A stretch of 64,000 bases of DNA from positions 124,001 through 188,000 of the forward strand of contig JAUSAZ010000097.1 in assembly GCA_030652255.1 (NCBI GenBank), read 5' to 3'. Positions 58,710 to 64,000 of this stretch are shown here, piece by piece. Both the position numbers and the translations under genes were made by a program. Each line of letters opens with the position of its first letter. Within the stretch, counting starts at the first letter, position 1. A model generated the notes under the pieces. It did no database searches. It was not told where the DNA came from and worked only from the letters and a program-made list of their open reading frames with translations. The stretch comes from Myxococcales bacterium. GTDB lineage: Bacteria > Myxococcota_A > Polyangia > Polyangiales > Ga0077539.

Positions 58710-60182
58710 GTGTCGCCGTCGCCCACGCCGTGGTCCCGCCTCGCCGCGCGCGCCGACGACCCGCGGCTGGCCTTCGCGCTCGCGGGCTGCTTCGTGGCGC
58801 TCGCGGCGTGGCAGGCGGGCTGCGCGCCCGTCTGGGACGGCGACATCTGGTGGATCCTCCGCGCCGGGGACGACCTGCTCCGGGAGGGCGCCGTGCCCCA
58901 CGCCAACCGCTACTCCTTCACGCGCCCGGGGCACCCCTGGGTCATGCACGAGTGGCTCTTCGGCGCCGTCGCCGCGGCCCTCGTGCGGGCGCTCGGCGTC
59001 GCCGGCCTCGCCCTCGGTCGGGCCGTCGCGGTGTTCGTCCTGGTCGCCGCCCTGCTTCGTCGCACCGCCCGCGACGCCCGCCCCGGCGTCGCCGCGCTCA
59101 CCCTCGCGCTCGCGTTCATCGCCTTCGGCGCCCGGTGGGAGTCGCCCCGCCCGGTGGGGATGCTCCTCGGCGCCGCGCTCGCGGCCCTCGCGCTCGCGTT
59201 CGACCCGGCCTTCTCCACCCGCCACGCCATCGCCTACGCGGCCCTCACCGTCGCCTGGACCAACCTCCACGGGAGCTACCCCCTCGCGCTGCTCTTCGCC
59301 GCCGCGGCCCTCTTCGAGCCCGGCGGCGACCGCCGCGCGCGCCGCCTCGCGCTCGCCCTCGCCCTCACGGCCACCTTCGTGAACCCCTACGGCGTCGCCC
59401 TCCACGACCTCGTTCGGCGCTACGTCCTCGGCGCGCCGGACGACAGCGTCGCCCTCGTCCACGACCGCATCCGGGAGTGGTGGCCCCTGTGGCGTGCGCC
59501 GCTCCTCGTCGTCTCGACCCCCTTCGAGCTCCTCGTCGGCGCCCCCCTCGCGGCGCTCTCCCTTACGCTCCTAGGTAATCCCCGGTGGCGTCCGCGCGCG
59601 GTGCTGCTGGGCGTTCTCCTCGCGATGGCGCTGCGGCACAACCGCCACCTCCAGCTCTTCGGGCTCTGCGCCCTCTCGCTGCTCGCGGCCCCGGTGGAGG
59701 CGCAGCTCGTCCGCCTCTCGGGCGTCGCCAGCGCCCCTCGCTCCACCCGCTGGACGCGCTGGCTGCTCGCGCTCTTCGCCGTCGTGGCGCTGGCCAGCTG
59801 GTCGGTCGCCCGCGCGCGGCGCTCGGCCGGAGACTGGGTCGACCCCACCTCCGACGACGAGGACGTGGCGTCGCTGCTCGCGGGCACCGCCCCGGGCGCG
59901 CGGATGTTCGTGACGCTCTTCTTCACCGGCTACGCGATCGAGCGGGCGTACCCGCGGGTGAGGGTGTTCTTCGACACGCGCAACGACTGCTACCCCGCCG
60001 AGGTGCTGCGCGCGGGCTTCGACCTCGACGCGGGCCGGCTCGACCCGGCGGCGGCCGACGCCGCGCTGCGCCGCTGGGGGGTCACCCACGCGCTCATCGC
60101 GTGCGAGTCGCGGGCGACCCGGAGCTTCGCGCGCTGGCGGGTCGAGCGCCGCGCCGGGCGCTACTGCGTGCTGGTGCCCTGA
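58710..60182 (+). CDS. Polytopic membrane protein of GT-C type
   Basis: A 490-residue protein with about ten transmembrane helices. The conserved N-terminal loop reads WDGDIWWILRAGDDLLREGA followed by VPHANRYSFTRPGHPWVMHE WLF, a pattern widely shared by uncharacterised GT-C-like proteins. The soluble C-terminal part contains RVRVFFDTRNDCYP. It is the fourth GT-C-type protein of the window. GTG 58710 is chosen; TACCCT at 58694-58699 may be a -10 box with a near-leaderless mRNA. Function is inferred only from fold; a glycan-transfer role at the envelope is likely. Confidence 0.8.
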   Translation: MSPSPTPWSRLAARADDPRLAFALAGCFVALAAWQAGCAPVWDGDIWWILRAGDDLLREGAVPHANRYSFTRPGHPWVMHEWLFGAVAAALVRALGVAGLALGRAVAVFVLVAALLRRTARDARPGVAALTLALAFIAFGARWESPRPVGMLLGAALAALALAFDPAFSTRHAIAYAALTVAWTNLHGSYPLALLFAAAALFEPGGDRRARRLALALALTATFVNPYGVALHDLVRRYVLGAPDDSVALVHDRIREWWPLWRAPLLVVSTPFELLVGAPLAALSLTLLGNPRWRPRAVLLGVLLAMALRHNRHLQLFGLCALSLLAAPVEAQLVRLSGVASAPRSTRWTRWLLALFAVVALASWSVARARRSAGDWVDPTSDDEDVASLLAGTAPGARMFVTLFFTGYAIERAYPRVRVFFDTRNDCYPAEVLRAGFDLDAGRLDPAAADAALRRWGVTHALIACESRATRSFARWRVERRAGRYCVLVP

Positions 60183-60188
60183 GGCCGC

Positions 60189-62918
60189 TCAGCCGGTGTT
60201 GCGCAGCCCCGCCGCGACGCCGTTGATGGTCAGGAGGATCGCGCGTGCCAGGTCGGGGGGCACCGGCTCACCGCGGGCGGCGAGGTCCCGCTTGCGCTTG
60301 AGCAGGTCGACCTGGAGGAAGCTCAGCGGGTCGACGTAGGGGTTGCGCAGCTCGATCGAGCGGGCGAGCGTCGGGTTGTGGGCGAGCAGGGTGTCCTGCC
60401 CGTAGATGGTGCGGATGGCCCGCGCGGCGCGGCCGTGGTCGAGGGCGATGCGGGTGAACAGCCGCCGGGCCGCGTCGGGCTCCGGGTGCAGCGAGAGGTA
60501 CAGCGACGCGACGCCCATGTCCGCGACCGCGAGGGCCACGGCGACGGCGTCGAGGGTGGACTCGAAGAAGGGCCACCGCGCGCGCATGCGCCTCGCCTCC
60601 TCGACCCCCACGCGCCGGAGCAGCGCCCCGAGCCCGGCGCCCGCGCCGTACCACCCGGGGAGGTTGAGTCGACACTGCGTCCACGCGAACACCCACGGGA
60701 TGGCGCGGAGGTCCTCGAGGCGGGTGGAGGTGGTGCGGCGCGCGGGGCGCGACCCGAGGGGCATCGCGCTCAGCTCCGAGAGCGGCGTGACGGCCTCGAA
60801 GAAGGGGATGAAATCGGGGTCGCGCACCAGCGAGCGGTAGGCGTCGAGCGCCGCGTCCGAGGCCACGGAGAAGCGCTCCTCGTAGCCGACGAGCTCGTCG
60901 CCGTCGGGGTACGCGGTGGTGAGCGAAGCGTGCAGCACGCCGCCCGCGATGACCTCAAGGTTGCGCGCGGCGATGTCCGGGAGGAGGTACTTCCACCCGA
61001 TGACCTCGCCCTGCTCGGTGAGCTTGAAGCGCCCATCGATGGACCCCGGCGGTAGGCTCTCCACCGCGCGCTGCGCCGGCCCGCCGCCCCGGCCGATGGA
61101 CCCGCCGCGGCCGTGGAAGATCTGCAGCCCGACGCCGTGCTCCCGCGCCACCGCCGTGAGCCGCTGCTGCGCGCGGTAGAGCGCGAACGACGCGGTCAGC
61201 ATCCCGGCGTCCTTGTTGGAGTCCGAGTAGCCGATCATCACCTCCTGCGCGCCGCCCCGCAGCGCGAGGTAGCGCGCGTAGGCCGGGTGCGTGACGGCGG
61301 CCCGCAGCTCGTCGGCGCTGCGCGTGAGGTCGTCGAGGGTCTCGAAGAGCGGCACCACGGACACCGCCGCGACCCCGTCCTCGGGTCGGTAGAGCCCCGC
61401 GATGCGCGCGAGCACCAGCGCCGCCAGCATGTCGTCGCGCCCGCGGGCCATGCTCATGATGAACGACCCGGCGCCCCCGTCGCCGGTGAAGGCCCGGATG
61501 CGCCCGACGGCCTCCATCGCGCGCATCCCGTCGAGGTCGGGCCGGGCGGGCACCCGCGGCCCGTCGAGCGCGCCCGCGAGCCGCGCCTTGTCGAGCGCCG
61601 CCCCCTCGTCGAGCCAGAGCGCCGAGCGCGCGGCGTCGCGCACCCACGCGGCGGGCACCCGCACGTCGATGCGCGCGAGGTGGAACCCGAAGACCTCCAC
61701 CTGGCGCCGCACGCCCGCGACGCGGCGCAGACCCGCCCGGCGCCCGCGGTTGCCGGCGAGCGAGCGCTCGATGACCGCCAGGTCGCCCGCGAGCTCCGCG
61801 GGGCTCGCGTACCCGTGGCCCAGGTCGGGCGGCGTGAGGGTGCGCCCCTCGCGGCGGGCGCCCACCAGGGCGTCGCGGGTGGCGGTGACCCGCGCCTCCA
61901 TGAGCGACAACTTGCGCCGGTAGGGCTCGTGGTCCGAGCGCGCGGCGAGCCCCTGCGCGAGCCCGGGCAGCCGGGCCTCGTCGGCGGCGATGGAGGCGAG
62001 CAGCTCGTCCGAGGCCGACACCTCGCGGGTGCTCTGCGAGAGGGCGTCGCCGAGGTGGGTGAGCTCTCGCGCGTGCAGGGCGAGGGCGCGCGCCGCCTGG
62101 CCGAGCGCCGTGTCGACGGCGACGTCGGGCGTCACGTTGGGGTTGCCGTCCATGTCCGCGCCCACCCACGTGCCGAAGCGCAGAAACGACGGGACGGGCA
62201 CCGCGTCGCCGTACTCCGCCGCGAGGGCCTCCTCGAGCGCGGCGTAGAAGCCCGGCACCAGGGGGTGCAGCACCTCCTCCAGGTAGAAGAGGGTGTTCTT
62301 CACCTCGTCGCCGACGCGCGGGCGCTCGTGGCGGATCTCGTCGGTCTGCCAGAGCGTCGTGACCTCCTCGCGGATCGCCGCGTCGACGCCGTCGAGCTCC
62401 CGGGGCGTGAGCGTCGCCCCGAGGTCGCGCCGCGTGAGCTCCGCCGCGAGGCGCCGGTGCTTCTCGAGCACGGTGCGGCGCTGCGCCTCCGTCGGGTGCG
62501 CCGTGAACACCAGCTCCAGGCTCGCGCGCGCCAGGAGCGCTTCGAGCGCGGGCCGCGGCGTGGTCGCCGAGAGGCCCCGGAGCGTGTCGGCGAGGGAGCC
62601 GGGCTGCGCGGTCGAGGCGCGGGCGTGCTCGCGCCGGCGGCGCACGCGGTGGTGCTGCTCGGCGAGGTTCACGAGCTGGAAGTAGTGGGCGAAGGCGCGT
62701 GCGACGTTTTCGGCCGCGGGCAGGTCGAGGGCGGCGAGCCGCGCGTGCAGGGCCTCCGTCGCCGCGCGCCGCCGGGACGAGCGCCGCGCCTTGGCCAGCG
62801 CCCGGACCTCCTCCACCACCGCGAGCAGCTCGGGGCTCTCCTGCTCGACGAGGGTGTCGCCCAGCACGCGACCGAGGTAGGTGACATCGCGGCGGAGCGC
62901 GTCGGTGGGGTCGGTCAT
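60189..62918 (-). CDS. ppc: Phosphoenolpyruvate carboxylase
   Basis: A 909-residue enzyme that converts PEP and bicarbonate to oxaloacetate, replenishing the TCA cycle. Catalytic segments are present: VFTAHPTEAQRRTVLEKH with the essential His, GADMDGNPNVTPDVA, and the PEP-site block MIGYSDSNKDAGMLTASFAL followed by FHGRGGSIGRGGGP. The C-terminus ends NTG, as usual for PEPC. GGAGGAAG lies 9 nt before ATG 62918. Oxaloacetate production fits with the TCA-cycle operon sdhCAB 10 kb away. Length is normal. Confidence 0.96.
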   Translation of the reverse strand: MTDPTDALRRDVTYLGRVLGDTLVEQESPELLAVVEEVRALAKARRSSRRRAATEALHARLAALDLPAAENVARAFAHYFQLVNLAEQHHRVRRRREHARASTAQPGSLADTLRGLSATTPRPALEALLARASLELVFTAHPTEAQRRTVLEKHRRLAAELTRRDLGATLTPRELDGVDAAIREEVTTLWQTDEIRHERPRVGDEVKNTLFYLEEVLHPLVPGFYAALEEALAAEYGDAVPVPSFLRFGTWVGADMDGNPNVTPDVAVDTALGQAARALALHARELTHLGDALSQSTREVSASDELLASIAADEARLPGLAQGLAARSDHEPYRRKLSLMEARVTATRDALVGARREGRTLTPPDLGHGYASPAELAGDLAVIERSLAGNRGRRAGLRRVAGVRRQVEVFGFHLARIDVRVPAAWVRDAARSALWLDEGAALDKARLAGALDGPRVPARPDLDGMRAMEAVGRIRAFTGDGGAGSFIMSMARGRDDMLAALVLARIAGLYRPEDGVAAVSVVPLFETLDDLTRSADELRAAVTHPAYARYLALRGGAQEVMIGYSDSNKDAGMLTASFALYRAQQRLTAVAREHGVGLQIFHGRGGSIGRGGGPAQRAVESLPPGSIDGRFKLTEQGEVIGWKYLLPDIAARNLEVIAGGVLHASLTTAYPDGDELVGYEERFSVASDAALDAYRSLVRDPDFIPFFEAVTPLSELSAMPLGSRPARRTTSTRLEDLRAIPWVFAWTQCRLNLPGWYGAGAGLGALLRRVGVEEARRMRARWPFFESTLDAVAVALAVADMGVASLYLSLHPEPDAARRLFTRIALDHGRAARAIRTIYGQDTLLAHNPTLARSIELRNPYVDPLSFLQVDLLKRKRDLAARGEPVPPDLARAILLTINGVAAGLRNTG

Positions 62919-62994
62919 GCGGACAGCTTCCTCCCGCGACGCCCCCGGCGCTACGCTGCTTCGCGGACACGGAGCGCGGGGGATCAACGTTGCC

Positions 62995-63024
62995 TTGACC
63001 CGTCGCGCGGGCCCCGCGTACGGT
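62995..63024 (+). promoter_or_regulatory. Promoter of the PP2C gene
   Basis: TTGACC (62995-63000), 18-bp spacer and TACGGT (63019-63024), with a start near 63031 and a leader of about 40 nt. It is identical in both boxes and spacing to the ssb promoter. Confidence 0.6.
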
Positions 63025-63069
63025 TGAAACTCCCGCGAGAGTACGCGGAACGATGCCGAGGGATACGGG

Positions 63070-63783
63070 ATGAAGCTCGCCGCCGCAGGCCTGTCCGACG
63101 TCGGACAGGAACGAGACCACAACGAGGACTCCTACGCGGTGGAGGAGCCGCTCGGCTTGTTCATCGTGGCCGACGGGATGGGCGGGCACCTCGCGGGCGA
63201 GGTCGCGAGCGCCATGGCCATCTCGACGGTCATCGAGCACCTCCAGCAGAACACCGGGGGCGACCGGGTGGCGGCCCTCGCCGAGGCCACGAAGCTGGCC
63301 AACACCCGGGTCATCGAGGAGGGCACCCGCAACCGCAAGCGCCGCGGCATGGGCAGCACCTTCGTGGCGTTGATCCGCGACGGCGAGGCCGTGGGCGTCG
63401 TGCACGTGGGCGACTCCCGCTGCTACCGCTACCGCCACAGCGTGCTCGAGCGCCTCACCCGCGACCACTCGCTCATCGAGGAGTACGCGGGCGACGACCC
63501 CATCGCGCGCGCCGCGCTCGGCAACTACTCCAACATGATCACCCGGGCCATCGGCACGGGCGCCGAGGTCGAGCCCGAGGTGCGGCGCGAGAAGCTGCAG
63601 GTTGGCGACACCTACCTGCTGTGCTCCGACGGCCTCTGCGGCGTCGTGAAGGACGCAGACATCGCGCGCGTGATCGCCAAGGGCCCCGACCTCATCGAGC
63701 GCGCCAAGGAGCTCGTGCAGATCGCCAACGAGCACGGCGGCCCGGACAACATCTCGGTCGTGCTGGTCCGCGTCGATCCGTGA
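63070..63783 (+). CDS. PP2C-family protein serine/threonine phosphatase
   Basis: A 237-residue metal-dependent phosphatase. Motifs in order: SDVGQERDHNEDSYAV (metal Asp and Asn-Glu-Asp), IVADGMGGHLAGEVAS, GSTFVALIRDGEAVGVVHVG, LLCSDGLCGVV, and GGPDNISVVLVRV with the last metal Asp-Asn. All ligands look intact. It would reverse phosphorylation by the Ser/Thr kinases of the window, although no kinase is adjacent. ATG 63070 follows GAGGGAT. The stop overlaps a GTG start of the next gene (63780). A promoter with the same boxes as ssb lies 46 bp upstream. Confidence 0.95.
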   Translation: MKLAAAGLSDVGQERDHNEDSYAVEEPLGLFIVADGMGGHLAGEVASAMAISTVIEHLQQNTGGDRVAALAEATKLANTRVIEEGTRNRKRRGMGSTFVALIRDGEAVGVVHVGDSRCYRYRHSVLERLTRDHSLIEEYAGDDPIARAALGNYSNMITRAIGTGAEVEPEVRREKLQVGDTYLLCSDGLCGVVKDADIARVIAKGPDLIERAKELVQIANEHGGPDNISVVLVRVDP

Positions 63784-64000
63784 AGGGGTCCGATCCGGCC
63801 GCCCTCGCGGCGCCGTCGCAGTCACCCTCCGTCGCCCTCCTGGGCGCTGCGGTCGCGCTCTCCGTCGCGGTCGGCTACGCGGTCGGCGTCGCCCTCGCGG
63901 GGCTGCCCCTCGACGCGTTCCACCTCTGGGACGCCCTCTCCCGCGGCTCCTTCCTCGCGCACCCGCCGCTGCGCTTCATCGCCTCCTGCGCGCCGCCCTT
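63780..64000 (+). CDS. Partial membrane protein (3' truncated by window edge)
   Basis: The frame opens at GTG 63780, overlapping the PP2C stop, and stays open to the window end (73 codons). Residues about 18-42 form one hydrophobic helix (SVALLGAAVALSVAVGYAVG). The sequence after it is LPLDAFHLWDALSRGSFLAH, resembling the start of a polytopic enzyme or GT-C-like protein. It is translationally coupled to the phosphatase. The visible part is too short for a family call. Confidence 0.65.
   Translation, partial: MKGSDPAALAAPSQSPSVALLGAAVALSVAVGYAVGVALAGLPLDAFHLWDALSRGSFLAHPPLRFIASCAPP

Noticed and set aside
1-64000. Possible tRNA, rRNA, CRISPR, insertion sequence or prophage
   Set aside because: No tRNA T-loop or anticodon pattern, repeat-spacer array, transposase or phage structural motif was found by eye; short or divergent RNA genes could still be missed.

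Overview
The window is a 64-kb piece of a very GC-rich bacterial chromosome whose codon third positions are nearly all G or C. Gene content points to a myxobacterium-like organism (Myxococcota, perhaps the Polyangia side). It has eukaryote-like Ser/Thr kinases (three), a PP2C phosphatase, a kinase-ATPase-TPR giant protein, Cys-rich and IgGFc-binding-type lipoproteins, a formylglycine-generating-enzyme-like protein and a TPR/FHA-like/TonB-C envelope cluster resembling the Myxococcus Glt (Agl/Agm) genes. This placement is inference from gene families; no rRNA or other phylogenetic marker RNA is present. I see no tRNA, rRNA, CRISPR array, insertion sequence or prophage.

Layout. 1-11.5 kb (+): a tightly overlapping operon of exported proteins. 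It holds two tandem paralogous secreted proteins, a TPR/coiled-coil protein, a 1495-residue AgmU/GltD-like TPR protein, an AglT/GltE-like TPR lipoprotein, a small GltF-like protein and a PglI/GltG-like FHA-TM-TonB protein, closed by a strong terminator. 11.6-13.7 kb: a Cys-rich lipoprotein divergent from an FGE-sulfatase-domain protein. 13.7-22.6 kb (-): a signalling operon (metallo-beta-lactamase-like protein, kinase-AAA-TPR protein, small kinase, GT-C membrane protein). 22.7-30.6 kb: MFS transporter, an unknown protein, M3 peptidase, a methyltransferase-glycosyltransferase fusion, 3-methyladenine DNA glycosylase and a dihaem cytochrome c-rhodanese lipoprotein. A 42-bp inverted repeat follows. 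30.8-34.2 kb (-): a membrane Fe-S oxidoreductase followed by an orphan fliO-fliP pair. 34.3-42.2 kb: YkvA-like protein, TPR lipoprotein plus GT-C protein, an outer-membrane protein, polysaccharide deacetylase overlapping ssb, and another GT-C protein. 42.3-47 kb: IgGFc-type lipoprotein, amidohydrolase plus YafJ-type amidotransferase, Cys-rich lipoprotein. 47-50.7 kb (-): sdhCAB of the type B (single dihaem cytochrome) succinate dehydrogenase. 50.8-57.3 kb: low-complexity lipoprotein, papain-like exported peptidase, LppC-like lipoprotein, two small lipoproteins, and a TetR regulator translationally coupled to a Ser/Thr kinase. 57.4-64 kb: metallophosphoesterase, a fourth GT-C protein, PEP carboxylase and a PP2C phosphatase with a partial membrane protein.

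Themes. Much of the coding capacity serves the cell envelope: a possible trans-envelope machine, many lipoproteins, and four polytopic GT-C-like proteins. A Ser/Thr phosphorylation circuit (three kinases, one PP2C) is also encoded. Several intergenic regions carry sigma70-like promoters with 17-19 bp spacers, most often TTGAC(C/G) paired with a TA-starting -10. Three of these promoters have a perfect inverted repeat nearby (ssb, the Fe-S oxidoreductase, sdh). Start codons were chosen using Shine-Dalgarno position, signal peptides and loss of GC-rich third positions upstream of the true start.
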